Positions 44,033-55,370 of a DNA stretch of 61,419 nt are shown here, in pieces. This stretch comes from Citreicella sp. C3M06. GTDB taxonomy: Bacteria > Pseudomonadota > Alphaproteobacteria > Rhodobacterales > Rhodobacteraceae. The notes beneath the pieces are model-generated. The model made no database searches, was not told the origin of the DNA, and saw only the letters and a list, made by a program, of their open reading frames with translations. Made by a program: the position numbers and the translations under genes. The stretch covers positions 1 through 61,419 of the forward strand of contig NZ_JAHKQA010000100.1 in assembly GCF_018860705.1 (NCBI RefSeq), read 5' to 3'. Every line of letters starts with the position of its first letter. Position 1 is the stretch's first letter.

Positions 44033-44214
44033 GCCATTGTCCTTATCTGTCCATTCAAGACAGACGGAGCGTCCGATCCAGTCACCCACCGGGGCAGGCT
44101 ATGTCGGCCGGCGGGCAGATCGCCATCGGCATCACTTGCGCCAGCATCGCCGATGCACGGCGATCCTGCGCCCAGCGATTATGTGCCACTGTCTGTGCGC
44201 GACAGCCGCACCGG

Positions 44215-44394
44215 TGGACGCTTACGCATCAGGCCCGCGCCGCGCGGCCCGATCTGAGCATCACTTTTATGACCGGTTACGACGAGTACATGCCCGGCAC
44301 CCCGGATCAGATTCAGGGGGCCGGTCTGGTGACCAAGCCGATCGGCATCGACACGCGGATGCGCAGGGTCTCGCAAACGATCCTGCGCGGCTGA
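44215..44394 (+). pseudogene. response-regulator receiver domain remnant (C-terminal part)
   Basis: The last 60 codons of a plus-strand frame read ARPDLSITFMTGYDEYMPG and GLVTKPIGIDTRMRRVSQTILRG, which resembles the end of a receiver domain (the MTGY Thr and KP lysine). The phospho-acceptor Asp and the first half are not found upstream in any frame that I can follow. It is probably a decayed gene fragment. Confidence 0.4.
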
Positions 44395-46698
<2,304 letters not shown>

Positions 46699-46730
46699 GT
46701 GCTGTCTCTCCTGTTGGGCGCGGAGGCTCT

Positions 46731-47648
46731 TCATAGCCCCCCGTGCGCAGCGGTGGAAGACCCCGCGCCGAGCGTTCCCGCCAGCCAGCCGCGCAGGGCG
46801 CCAAGTGCAGCGTCCTCGTGCCGCGTCTCGGGCCAGACCAGCCAATAGGCGCCGCGCACCGGAACCGCCTGCTTCAGCACCGGCACCAGCCGCCCTTCGG
46901 CGATCTCGATGCGGGCGAGGTAGTCGGGCAGCAGCGCGATCCCAAGGCCGGAACTTGCCGCCTGAATCATCATGGAAAACTGATCCATCAGCATCCCGGG
47001 CCCGCCGGGCGCGGCGCCGCCCTGCCCGGCTGTCCAATCCTCCCAGACGGTGGGCCGCGATTCCAGCCGCAGGGTCGGCAGGTCGCGCAGATCATCAAGG
47101 CTGTGCACCGGATGCTGCTCGGCAAAGGCCGGAGAGACGCAGGCGGTGATCCGCTCGTCGAACAGCTTCAGGTGTTGCGCGCCGGGCCAGTCGGGCTCGC
47201 CGAAATAGATCGCCGCGTCGAACAGTTCGGTTTCGAAATCAAAGCGACCGATGCGAGTCGACAGGTTCAGCGCCACCCCCGGATGCCGCCCGAGGAAATC
47301 CCCCAGACGCGGCCCCAGCCAGCGGGTGGCAAAGGTCGGCAGCACCGCCAGCGACAGGGTGCCGCCCTCGGGGTTGGCGACCACCGCCATCGAGGCGCGC
47401 TGCACCATATCCAGCGCCCGGCCAATGTCGCGCTGATAGCTCAGCGCAGCGGCATTGGGCACAAGGCGGCGCTTTTGCCGGGTGAACAGCTCGCGCCCGA
47501 GCTGGCTTTCCAGCGCGGCGATCAGCTTGCTGACCGCGCCTTGCGTCAGGTTCAGCTCGTCCGCGGCGGCGGTGACAGAGCGATGCCGCACCACCGCATC
47601 GAAGGCCAGCAGCAGCCGCAGCGAGGGCAAAAAGCGCCGCTGTCTCAT
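46731..47648 (-). CDS. LysR-family regulator (GcdR/GcvA-like)
   Basis: This 305-residue protein has the N-terminal HTH ([36 protein letters not shown]) and a sensor domain of the GcvA type ([36 protein letters not shown]). It is divergent from glutaryl-CoA dehydrogenase. The 99-bp gap contains inverted repeats (47649-47683). It is inferred to switch on glutarate use. Confidence 0.88.
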   Translation of the reverse strand: MRQRRFLPSLRLLLAFDAVVRHRSVTAAADELNLTQGAVSKLIAALESQLGRELFTRQKRRLVPNAAALSYQRDIGRALDMVQRASMAVVANPEGGTLSLAVLPTFATRWLGPRLGDFLGRHPGVALNLSTRIGRFDFETELFDAAIYFGEPDWPGAQHLKLFDERITACVSPAFAEQHPVHSLDDLRDLPTLRLESRPTVWEDWTAGQGGAAPGGPGMLMDQFSMMIQAASSGLGIALLPDYLARIEIAEGRLVPVLKQAVPVRGAYWLVWPETRHEDAALGALRGWLAGTLGAGSSTAAHGGL

Positions 47649-47683
47649 ATATTCCTCCTTGGAATGTAATAATGCGGGAATAT
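47649..47683. promoter_or_regulatory. inverted repeats between lysR and gcdH
   Basis: ATATTCC (47649-47655) pairs with GGAATAT (47677-47683), and the inner ATTCC-TCCTT-GGAAT (47651-47665) is a perfect 15-bp T-N11-A type site. The site covers the lysR ribosome-binding sequence, which fits negative autoregulation and activation of gcdH. Inferred from position. Confidence 0.5.
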
Positions 47684-47747
47684 CGCTTTTTATCGCCGCT
47701 TGCCACTGTTATTCGGGCACAAACGGAATGATCCAACGGAGCCGCAT

Positions 47748-48947
47748 ATGTCTTCCTCGTCGCACAAGGGTATCCCCTTCAACTGGTCCGACCCTTTCCT
47801 GCTGGACGACCAGCTTAGCGAAGACGAGCGGATGATCGCGGACAGCGCCCGCGCCTTTGCACAGGACAAGCTGCTGCCCCGCGTCGAAGATGCCTATCTG
47901 AACGAGACCACCGATCCCGAGATCTTTCGCGAGATGGGCGCGGCGGGCCTGCTGGGCGTCACCGTCCCCGAGGAATACGGCTGCGCCGGGGCGTCCTATA
48001 CATCTTACGGGCTTGTCGCCCGCGAGGTAGAGCGGGTCGATTCCGGCTATCGCTCGATGATGTCAGTGCAATCGAGCCTCGTGATGTTCCCGATCTACGC
48101 TTACGGCTCCGAAGAGCAGCGGCAGAAATACCTGCCCAAGCTGGGATCGGGCGAGTGGATCGGCTGTTTCGGTCTGACCGAACCGGATGCGGGCAGCGAC
48201 CCGAGCGGCATGAAGACCCGTGCCATCAAGACCGAGGGCGGCTACCGCCTGATCGGCTCCAAGATGTGGATTTCCAACAGCCCCATCGCCGATGTCTTTG
48301 TGGTCTGGGCCAAATCCGAAGCGCATGACGGCAAGGTGCGCGGCTTCATCCTTGAAAAGGGCATGAAGGGCCTGAGCGCCCCGAAGATCGGCGGCAAGCT
48401 GTCCTTGCGCGCCTCGATCACCGGCGAGATCGTTCTGGACAATGTCGAGGTTGGCGAAGAGGCGCTGCTGCCCAACATTCAAGGCATGGGCGGGCCGTTC
48501 GGCTGTCTCAACCGGGCGCGGTATGGCATCAGCTGGGGTGTTCTGGGCGCGGCCGAGGATTGTTTCCACCGTGCGCGTCAGTACGGGCTGGACCGGCACC
48601 AGTTCAACCGCCCCCTTGCGGCGACGCAGCTTTACCAGAAGAAGCTGGCCGACATGATGAGCGAAATCACGCTGGGCCTTCAGGCCTCGCTGCGGGTGGG
48701 CCGGCTGTTCGACGAGGGCCGCTTCGCGCCCGAGATGATCTCGATGGTCAAGCGCAACAACTGCGGCAAGGCGCTGGATATCGCCCGCATGGCCCGCGAC
48801 ATGCACGGCGGCAACGGCATCCAGATCGAATATCACGTGATGCGCCACGCCGCGAACCTCGAGACGGTGAACACCTACGAGGGCACGCATGACGTGCACG
48901 CGCTGATCCTTGGTCGCGCCATCACCGACATTCAGGCGTTTGGCTGA
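47748..48947 (+). CDS. gcdH: acyl-CoA dehydrogenase, probably glutaryl-CoA dehydrogenase
   Basis: This 399-residue flavoenzyme oxidises and decarboxylates glutaryl-CoA to crotonyl-CoA. It shows [20 protein letters not shown] at the start, [21 protein letters not shown], the FAD loop region and [20 protein letters not shown], where the glutamate in YEGTHD is the catalytic base. The arginine in [10 protein letters not shown] region and the N-terminal length match GcdH better than other members. Start 47748 follows a GGAG-like RBS. It is followed by a CoA-transferase gene only 3 bp later. Confidence 0.88.
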   Translation: MSSSSHKGIPFNWSDPFLLDDQLSEDERMIADSARAFAQDKLLPRVEDAYLNETTDPEIFREMGAAGLLGVTVPEEYGCAGASYTSYGLVAREVERVDSGYRSMMSVQSSLVMFPIYAYGSEEQRQKYLPKLGSGEWIGCFGLTEPDAGSDPSGMKTRAIKTEGGYRLIGSKMWISNSPIADVFVVWAKSEAHDGKVRGFILEKGMKGLSAPKIGGKLSLRASITGEIVLDNVEVGEEALLPNIQGMGGPFGCLNRARYGISWGVLGAAEDCFHRARQYGLDRHQFNRPLAATQLYQKKLADMMSEITLGLQASLRVGRLFDEGRFAPEMISMVKRNNCGKALDIARMARDMHGGNGIQIEYHVMRHAANLETVNTYEGTHDVHALILGRAITDIQAFG

Positions 48948-48950
48948 CTC

Positions 48951-50090
48951 ATGACCTCTGACGCGCCTCTCAAGGGGCTGAAAGTCATCGAGCTGGCGCG
49001 CATTCTGGCCGGTCCGTGGATCGGCCAGACGCTGGCCGATCTGGGCGCCGAGGTCATCAAGATCGAGGCGCCCGAGGGCGACGACACCCGCCGCTGGGGG
49101 CCACCGTTCATCGAGCGGCCCACCGAGCATGGCACCGAAACCGTCGCCGCCTATTTCCACGCCGCCAACCGCGGCAAGCGGTCGGTGACCTGCGATTTCT
49201 CGAATGCGGGCGATCTTGCCGCGCTGAAAGAGATGATCGCGGGCGCGGACGTGGTGATCGAGAATTTCAAGGTCGGCGGGCTGAAAAAATTCGGCCTCGA
49301 TTACGACAGCCTGTCGGCGCTGAACCCGCGCCTTGTCTATGCCTCGGTCACCGGCTTCGGGCAGGACGGGCCTCGGGCCAAGCAGCCGGGCTATGATTTC
49401 TTGATTCAGGGCATGTGCGGCATCATGGATCTGACCGGCGCGCCGGACGGCGAGCCGCAAAAGGTCGGCGTGGCGTGGATCGACCTGTTCACCGGGCTTT
49501 ACGGGGTGATCGGCGTGCAGGCCGCGCTGGCCGAACGCGAACGGTCGGGCAAGGGGCAGCAGGTCGATCTGTCGCTGCTGGATTGCGGCGTCGGGGTTCT
49601 GGCCAATCAGGCGGCGAATTTCCTGCTGGGCGGCGTAACGCCGACGCGGCTGGGCAATGCCCATCCCAATATCGTGCCCTATCAGGTGTTTCCCTGCGCC
49701 GATGGCCACCTGATCGTGGCCTGCGGCAACGACCGGCAATTCGCCGCGCTGTGCGCCATGCTCGGGCTGGAAGGCCTCGCCGAGGATCCGCGCTTTGCCA
49801 CCAACCCGGCGCGGGTTGCGCATCGCGACACGCTGTGCCCGATGCTCGAAGCCGCCATGGCAGGCCGCCCCAAGGCCGATCTGATCGCCGCGCTGGAAGC
49901 TGCGGGCGTTCCCGGCGGGCCGATCAACACCGTGGCCGAGACGCTGAGCGAGCCGCAGATCGAAGCGCGGGCCATGCGCATCGCCCCCGAGGGCATCGCC
50001 GGGCTGCGCACCCCGATCAGCTTTTCGCGCAGCGATCTGGTGCTGGAGCGCGCCGCCCCCGCGCTTGGGCCGAAAGTCTCGGCCGACTGA
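48951..50090 (+). CDS. CoA-transferase family III protein (glutarate CoA-transferase candidate)
   Basis: This 379-residue CaiB/BaiF-type enzyme shows LKVIELARILAGPWIGQTLADLGAEVIKIE, ADVVIENFKVGGLKKFGLDYDSL and VTGFGQDGPRAKQPGYDFLIQG, with the probable catalytic aspartate in GVAWIDLFTG. The pairing with gcdH and a LysR gene matches glutarate gene sets where the enzyme activates glutarate using succinyl-CoA. The acyl donor and substrate are inferred. Confidence 0.88.
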   Translation: MTSDAPLKGLKVIELARILAGPWIGQTLADLGAEVIKIEAPEGDDTRRWGPPFIERPTEHGTETVAAYFHAANRGKRSVTCDFSNAGDLAALKEMIAGADVVIENFKVGGLKKFGLDYDSLSALNPRLVYASVTGFGQDGPRAKQPGYDFLIQGMCGIMDLTGAPDGEPQKVGVAWIDLFTGLYGVIGVQAALAERERSGKGQQVDLSLLDCGVGVLANQAANFLLGGVTPTRLGNAHPNIVPYQVFPCADGHLIVACGNDRQFAALCAMLGLEGLAEDPRFATNPARVAHRDTLCPMLEAAMAGRPKADLIAALEAAGVPGGPINTVAETLSEPQIEARAMRIAPEGIAGLRTPISFSRSDLVLERAAPALGPKVSAD

Positions 50091-50095
50091 CCGCT

Positions 50096-50120
50096 CCGGC
50101 GCAGGGTTTTCTTGCGCCGG
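50096..50120 (+). terminator. weak hairpin after the CoA-transferase gene
   Basis: CCGGCGC (50096-50102) pairs with GCGCCGG (50114-50120) around an 11-nt loop containing TTTT. The stem follows the stop codon by 5 bp, but no T run follows. Possible terminator or processing site. Confidence 0.4.
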
Positions 50121-50189
50121 GGCATTCACATTCCCTCACTTCTGCCCCATCTGTCCCCTGACGCGACCGAACGGAAAGGCCGACCACAG

Positions 50190-51380
50190 GTGCAGAAACT
50201 AGACTTGCCGGAACGGCCCGATTGGCGCGACAAGGCCGAAGAGCTGGGCTTTACCTTTGCCGACATGCACGGCGAGCCCTATTGGGAAGAAAGCTCGGCC
50301 TATGCTTTCGGCCTTGCCGAGATCGAAGAGCAGATCGAAGACCCCTGCACCGAGTTGCACGGCATGTGCCGCGAGGCGGTGGCGCGGGTTCTGCAATCCG
50401 AAGAACTGCTCGACCGTCTGAGCATTCCCGACGAGCACCGCGATTACATCGCGCAAAGCTGGCACGACGGTGCGCCTGAGCTTTATGGCCGGTTCGATCT
50501 GGCCTATGGCGGCGATGGCCCGGCCAAGCTGCTGGAATACAACGCCGATACCCCGACATCGCTTTACGAGACTGCCGCGTTTCAGTGGCAATGGTTCGAA
50601 GACAATCAGGCGCTTGGCGTGCTGCGCGCCGATGACGACCAGTTCAACGGCGTGCACGAGGCGCTGGTTGCCCGCTTTGCCGAGATCTTCCCACAAGGCG
50701 AAAACCTGCACTTCACCGCCGCCGCAGGCGCGCCCGAAGACTATGCCACCGTCGAGGCGCTGGCATGGGCCGCCCGCGAGGCCGGGATGGGCGCGCATTA
50801 CACCGATCTGCAAAAGATCGCGATCAGCGACGAGGGCCAGTTTCTCGACGACGAGGACCGGGTGATCGGCACGCTGTTCAAGCTCTACCCGTGGGAAGAC
50901 CTGCTGCGCGACGATTACGCAGAGCACCTCGCCACATCGCAATGCCGCATGATCGAGCCGCCGTGGAAGGCGATCCTGTCGAACAAGGGCATCCTGCCTG
51001 TGCTCTGGGAGATGTTCGAGGGCCACCCCAACCTGCTGCCCGCCTTCTTCGAAGCGGATCTGGCCGCCGGGTCCGCGCTGATCGACCGGGCCTTGGTGCC
51101 GATGCAGCGCCATGTTCTCAAGCCGTTGTTTTCGCGCGAAGGCGCATCGGTGACCATCATCGAGAACGGCAAAACCACCGAGACCGCCAAATCCAGCGAT
51201 TACGACGCCCATCCGCGCATCGCGCAGGCCTATCACCCGCTGCCGGTGTTCGGCGGATTTCGCCCGGTGATCGGCGCATGGGTCGTCGGCGAGACCTGCT
51301 GCGCCATCGGCATCCGCGAGGATCAAAGCCGCATCACGCAGGACCTGTCCCGTTTCAAACCGCATTTCATCCGTGACTGA
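50190..51380 (+). CDS. ygiC: glutathionylspermidine synthase-like ATP-grasp protein (YgiC family)
   Basis: This 396-residue protein is of the GSP_synth family: FTFADMHGEPYWEESSAYAF at the N-terminus, GRFDLAYGGDGPAKLLEYNADTPTSLYET (ATP-grasp Asp/Glu/Asn region), EPPWKAILSNKGILPVLWEMFEGHPNLLPAFF, and HPLPVFGGFRPVIGAWVVGE. It lacks the amidase domain, like YgiC/YjfC. GTG start 50190 is chosen: it has an RBS (GGAAAGG) and the family N-terminus follows at once. It is followed 11 bp later by a DUF1190 gene, as in enterobacterial ygiBC. Substrates are not known. Confidence 0.85.
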   Translation: MQKLDLPERPDWRDKAEELGFTFADMHGEPYWEESSAYAFGLAEIEEQIEDPCTELHGMCREAVARVLQSEELLDRLSIPDEHRDYIAQSWHDGAPELYGRFDLAYGGDGPAKLLEYNADTPTSLYETAAFQWQWFEDNQALGVLRADDDQFNGVHEALVARFAEIFPQGENLHFTAAAGAPEDYATVEALAWAAREAGMGAHYTDLQKIAISDEGQFLDDEDRVIGTLFKLYPWEDLLRDDYAEHLATSQCRMIEPPWKAILSNKGILPVLWEMFEGHPNLLPAFFEADLAAGSALIDRALVPMQRHVLKPLFSREGASVTIIENGKTTETAKSSDYDAHPRIAQAYHPLPVFGGFRPVIGAWVVGETCCAIGIREDQSRITQDLSRFKPHFIRD

Positions 51381-51391
51381 GGATTTCCCCG

Positions 51392-51964
51392 ATGACCAAA
51401 CGCTCTCGCACCGCAGCCCTTGCCATCGTCGGCGCCGCCTCGTTCGCCCTTGCGGGCTGCCGCGAGGAACAGGTCGACGCGCGCGCCTTTCCCGACGTCG
51501 ACAGCTGTCAGGCGGCGGTGGGCCCCGACAGCCTGTTTTCCGCGCAGGATTGCACCGATGCCTTTGAAGAGGCGCAACAGCTGCACGCCGAGACCGCGCC
51601 GCGCTACGACAGCCTTGAGGTCTGCGAGGAACAATACGGCGAGGGCAACTGCGGCTCCGAGGCGCAGGCGACGAGCGGCGGATCGGGCAGCATCTTCATG
51701 CCGCTGATCGCCGGCATGCTGCTGGGCAACATGCTGGGCGGGCGCGGCGTCGGGGCGCAGCCGATGTATCGCAACAGCGACGGGCGCTTCACCACGCCGG
51801 GCGGCGGGACCAGCTATGCCAACAACACCGGCAAGGCCAAGATCGGCGCGCAGGCGTTTGCCAAGGCCCCGACGACCATCGGCAAACCGCCGATGACCCG
51901 CGCCACCGCCACCACGCGCGGCGGCTTTGGCTCGACCGGCGGGCAACGCGGCTTCGGCACCTGA
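51392..51964 (+). CDS. ygiB: DUF1190 (YgiB-family) lipoprotein
   Basis: This 190-residue protein has a lipobox ending ALAGC (mature Cys near residue 23). The DUF1190 mark is the repeated Cys pattern: FPDVDSCQAAVG, FSAQDCTDAFEEAQQLHAETAPRY and EVCEEQYGEGNCG. A small hydrophobic Gly-Met-rich segment (FMPLIAGMLLGNMLGGRG) and a Gly/Thr-rich tail follow. Paired with the YgiC-like enzyme. Function unknown. Confidence 0.83.
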   Translation: MTKRSRTAALAIVGAASFALAGCREEQVDARAFPDVDSCQAAVGPDSLFSAQDCTDAFEEAQQLHAETAPRYDSLEVCEEQYGEGNCGSEAQATSGGSGSIFMPLIAGMLLGNMLGGRGVGAQPMYRNSDGRFTTPGGGTSYANNTGKAKIGAQAFAKAPTTIGKPPMTRATATTRGGFGSTGGQRGFGT

Positions 51965-52111
51965 CGCCAGCCTGTGAACGGCCCGCTCCGGCGCGCGCGT
52001 AGACCCAAAGGGCCGATCCTGACCGCCCCCCCTGCCCCGGCCCTGCACCGGGCAAGGATCGAGCGACTGCCCGGCACCACCTTCGACCTTCTTGCAAGAC
52101 TGAAAGCCCCC

Positions 52112-53500
52112 ATGACCGACCCCTGCCCCTCTGGCGCCGCGCTGTCCGAAGCCGAGGCGTTTCTGGCGACCCATCCCGATGTTCAGGCCATCGACATCCT
52201 GCTGCACGATTCCAACGGCATCGGGCGCGGCAAGATCATTCGGCGCCACGAGCTGGAATCGCTGTACCGCAGCGGGCGGCACCTGCCGATCTCGATCCTC
52301 GGGCTGGATGTGGTGGGCGAGGACGTGCATGAAACCGGCCTGATCTGGGATGCGGGCGATGGCGATCTGCGGGCATGGCCGGTGCCCGGATCGCTGGTGC
52401 GCCAGCATGGCACCGACCCCGCTCGCGCCGAGCTGCTGCTGTCGCAATACCACCTCGATGGCACGCCGATGCTGTCCGATCCGCGCCACGCGCTGACCCG
52501 GCAGGTGGCGGCAATGGCGCAACTCGATCTGCACCCGACCGCCGCTTTCGAGCTGGAATTCTTCCTGCTCGATCCTGAACGCGATGCGCAAGGCCGCGTG
52601 CAGCCGGCGCGCGATGTGCTCGACGGGCGCCGCTCGACCCGCACCGAGGTCTATTCCGTCGACCAGTTGATCGGCATGCAGCCGCTGCTTGATGACATCT
52701 ACGCCGGTGCGGCGCTGGCCGGGATCACCGCCGAGACGGTGATTTCCGAATACGCGCCCGGCCAGTACGAGCTGACCCTGCGTCACCGCGACAATATCCT
52801 GCAAGCCGCCGACGATCTGGTGCGGCTCAAGCGGATCGTGCGGGCTCAGGCGCGCCGCCGCGGCGTGGTCGCCTGTTTCATGGCCAAACCGCTTGCCGAT
52901 TTCGCCGGGTCGGGGATGCACCTGCATGTCAGCCTGCGCGACGGCACCGGCAGCAACGCCATGGCCGAAGCCGAGGGTGCGCCCTTTGCCGACACGCTGC
53001 GCCATGCCATCGGCGGCACGCTGGCCACCATGGCCGAGTCGATGCTGGTCTTTGCTCCGCATGCCAACAGCTGGCGGCGCTTTGCCGATCAGAGCTACGC
53101 GCCGGTCTCGCCGGTCTGGGGGGTCAACAACCGTTCGGTCGCGGTGCGGGTACCGGCCGGGGAACGGCGGGCGCGGCGGCTGGAACATCGCCCCGCGGGG
53201 GTCGACGCGAACCCCTATCTGGTCGCAGCGACGGTGCTGGCCGCGATGCGCAAGGGCATCACCGAGCGCATCGACCCCGGCCCCGAAACCACCGGCAACG
53301 CCTATGCCTCTGAGGCGGGGGCGCAGATCCCGCGCGACTGGAACGCCGCCATCGCCGCGGCCAGCGCATCGACGTTCCTCAAAGACGCACTTGGCACCGA
53401 GATGCACCGGACATTCACCGCCGTGAAGGCCGCCGAATACGCCCGCGTCGCCCGCACCATTCCGGATGTGGATTTCGAGCTGTATCTGCACCGGGTGTGA
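52112..53500 (+). CDS. glutamine synthetase-like ligase (gamma-glutamylpolyamine synthetase type)
   Basis: This 462-residue protein belongs to the glutamine synthetase superfamily. N-terminal beta-grasp VQAIDILLHDSNGIGRGKII, metal-site Glu in AAFELEFFLLD and ISEYAPGQYELTL, SGMHLHVSLRDG (metal His), NSWRRF and NNRSVAVRVP (ATP/substrate Arg), and RLEHRPAGVDANPYLVAATVLAA. The length and motifs fit PuuA-like enzymes that join glutamate to an amine. Start 52112 (MTDPCPSG) is chosen; upstream codons look non-coding. The DapA-family gene follows by 60 bp. Confidence 0.85.
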   Translation: MTDPCPSGAALSEAEAFLATHPDVQAIDILLHDSNGIGRGKIIRRHELESLYRSGRHLPISILGLDVVGEDVHETGLIWDAGDGDLRAWPVPGSLVRQHGTDPARAELLLSQYHLDGTPMLSDPRHALTRQVAAMAQLDLHPTAAFELEFFLLDPERDAQGRVQPARDVLDGRRSTRTEVYSVDQLIGMQPLLDDIYAGAALAGITAETVISEYAPGQYELTLRHRDNILQAADDLVRLKRIVRAQARRRGVVACFMAKPLADFAGSGMHLHVSLRDGTGSNAMAEAEGAPFADTLRHAIGGTLATMAESMLVFAPHANSWRRFADQSYAPVSPVWGVNNRSVAVRVPAGERRARRLEHRPAGVDANPYLVAATVLAAMRKGITERIDPGPETTGNAYASEAGAQIPRDWNAAIAAASASTFLKDALGTEMHRTFTAVKAAEYARVARTIPDVDFELYLHRV

Positions 53501-53560
53501 TCCGGTCTTTTTCGGCACTTCGAGCGTCTTGCTGACCGGGCAGACGCCATTTCAGACAGG

Positions 53561-54469
53561 ATGCTTCGCATGTCCATGCCGTCAGGGCTGTCCGCCTTTC
53601 CGATCACCCCCGCCGATGCGGATGGCCGCGTCGATCTGGCCGCGCTTGGCCGGATCATCGATCGGCTTGTCGCCGCTCAGGTCGGTTCGATCGGGGTGCT
53701 GGGAAGCACCGGCATCTACATGTACCTCAGCCGCGATGAACGCCGCCGCGCCGTCGAAGCGGCGCAGGATCGCTGCGGCGCGATCCCGCTGGTGGTTGGT
53801 ATCGGCGCGCTGCGCACCGATGAGGCGATCGGCCTTGCCCAGGACGCAAGGGCCATGGGGGCGGCGGCAGGGCTGCTGTCGGCGGTGTCCTACGCGCCGC
53901 TGAGCCAGGACGAGGTGTATGAGCATTTCTCTGCCGTGGCCAAGGCCAGCGGGCTGCCAATCTGCATTTACGACAACCCCGGCACCACGCATTTCAGCTT
54001 TTCCCCGGATCTCGTCGCCCGTCTGTCGCGGGTGCCGGGTGTCGTCGGGATCAAGAACCCCCCGCCGCCAGATGGCCAGATGGCGCACCACCTTGCCAGG
54101 CAGCGCAGCGCCACCTCGCCCGGTTTCAGCATCGGCTACAGCGGCGACTGGTGCTGCCCCGAGGCGATGATCGCCGGGGCGGATACGTGGTACAGCGTGC
54201 TGGGCGGGATCTTTCCGCGCATCTGTGTCGCGCTGAGCCGCGCGGCGCAGGCAGGCGATACCGTTCAAGCCCGACGGCTCGATGCGGCGCTCGCCCCGGT
54301 CTGGGAAGTCTTTCGCAGCCACAGCAGCCTGCGCGCGGTCTATGAGATCGCCCGCCAGATCGGCCTGACCACCGCCGAGCCACCGCGCCCGATCCTGCCA
54401 CTCGGTGCCGAGGGGCGGCGCGACATCGCACAGATGCTACGCAGCCTTCCCCCGGAGATCTGCGGCTGA
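53561..54469 (+). CDS. dihydrodipicolinate synthase-family aldolase
   Basis: This protein of up to 302 residues (start at 53561 or 53570) has the DapA fold. It contains LSAFPITPADADGRVDLAALG, IGVLGSTGIYMYLSRDERR, CIYDNPGTTHF with the catalytic tyrosine, and VVGIKNPPPPDG with the Schiff-base lysine. Arg 138 of true DapA is not obvious. It is probably a lyase or hydratase for a small sugar acid or keto acid. Following the glutamine synthetase-like gene, it may be in the same unit. Confidence 0.82.
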   Translation: MLRMSMPSGLSAFPITPADADGRVDLAALGRIIDRLVAAQVGSIGVLGSTGIYMYLSRDERRRAVEAAQDRCGAIPLVVGIGALRTDEAIGLAQDARAMGAAAGLLSAVSYAPLSQDEVYEHFSAVAKASGLPICIYDNPGTTHFSFSPDLVARLSRVPGVVGIKNPPPPDGQMAHHLARQRSATSPGFSIGYSGDWCCPEAMIAGADTWYSVLGGIFPRICVALSRAAQAGDTVQARRLDAALAPVWEVFRSHSSLRAVYEIARQIGLTTAEPPRPILPLGAEGRRDIAQMLRSLPPEICG

Positions 54470-54528
54470 ATGCGCAAGTTTGTTTTGTCCGGTCACGATC
54501 CGGGCAATACTGCCCGCGCCAGACCGGT

Positions 54529-55347
54529 TTGGAGAGCAAGATGCAGCCGTCGCAAGAACATGACGCACAAACCGTGAGCGCGCGCATCGACGCCTTCGTG
54601 CGTGCCAACTTCCGTCTTGCCGGAACCCTGCGCCTGCACCGCGCGGCGCTTGGCTGGGATCTGCTGCGCGCCCCACTGAACGTGATGCTGGCGCCAATTC
54701 ACCTGCTGGTCATGCTGATGGGGCTTTGCGCGCGCATGGTCGGGCTGCACCGGCTGGGGCGCTGGCTGACCAGTCGGCAACTGTTGATGAAGACCGCCGT
54801 CGCGCGCGAACTTGAACTGCGACTGCTGGGCGATCTGCTGCAAGGCGCGCCGCTCAGCCCGCAGGGGCTGGCGCGGCTCGACGCCTATTGCGCCGTGCGC
54901 TCTGCCATTGCCGAGATCACCACCTCGCTCTTCGTGCTTTGCGCCGGGCTGGCGCTGTTCGGCAGCGCCACGCCGGGCATCATGTCGCTGGCCCCAAGGG
55001 TGTCGGATTATTTCGGCCACGCCAGCGCGGTTGCAGCCTTTCCGCTTGGGGCGGGGTTGGGGGGCCTGTGGTACGGCGTGTTCCCGGTCGCGCTACCGGT
55101 GTGGTTCGTGATCGCCACCGGGGTTGCGCTGGCAATGACCGGCGCGCTGGTGACCACCTTCGCCGGAATCATCGCCGATCCGGTGCAGGCCCTCGTCGGC
55201 ATTCACCGCCGACGGCTGGCGCGCTTGCTCGAGGCACTTGCGAGAATCGACGGTAACGCCGCGGGAATCGCCCCAGAGCACATTCTGGCAAGGCTGGCAG
55301 ACCTGACCGACGCCGGCATCAGTCTCGTGAGACTGCTGAGGTCGTGA
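54529..55347 (+). CDS. membrane protein of unknown function
   Basis: This 272-residue protein has a first part rich in Arg and Leu (residues 1-70), a hydrophobic stretch at LNVMLAPIHLLVMLMGLCARMVG, and three clear membrane segments: ITTSLFVLCAGLALFGSATPGI, FPLGAGLGGLWYGVFPVALPVWFVIATGVALAM and MTGALVTTFAGIIADPVQAL (overlapping the last). The C-terminal 60 residues are charged and cytoplasmic-like. I recall similar uncharacterised proteins in Rhodobacterales but cannot name a function. The start may be at 54541 (MQPSQEH), after AGAGCAAG. Confidence 0.6.
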   Translation: MESKMQPSQEHDAQTVSARIDAFVRANFRLAGTLRLHRAALGWDLLRAPLNVMLAPIHLLVMLMGLCARMVGLHRLGRWLTSRQLLMKTAVARELELRLLGDLLQGAPLSPQGLARLDAYCAVRSAIAEITTSLFVLCAGLALFGSATPGIMSLAPRVSDYFGHASAVAAFPLGAGLGGLWYGVFPVALPVWFVIATGVALAMTGALVTTFAGIIADPVQALVGIHRRRLARLLEALARIDGNAAGIAPEHILARLADLTDAGISLVRLLRS

Positions 55348-55370
55348 CCACCGCCCGAGCTACGCCTTGC

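Noticed and set aside
46699-47037. Upstream extension of Tex into the lysR gene
   Set aside because: The extra residues are an out-of-frame reading of the LysR gene; the Tex family N-terminus begins at 46698.
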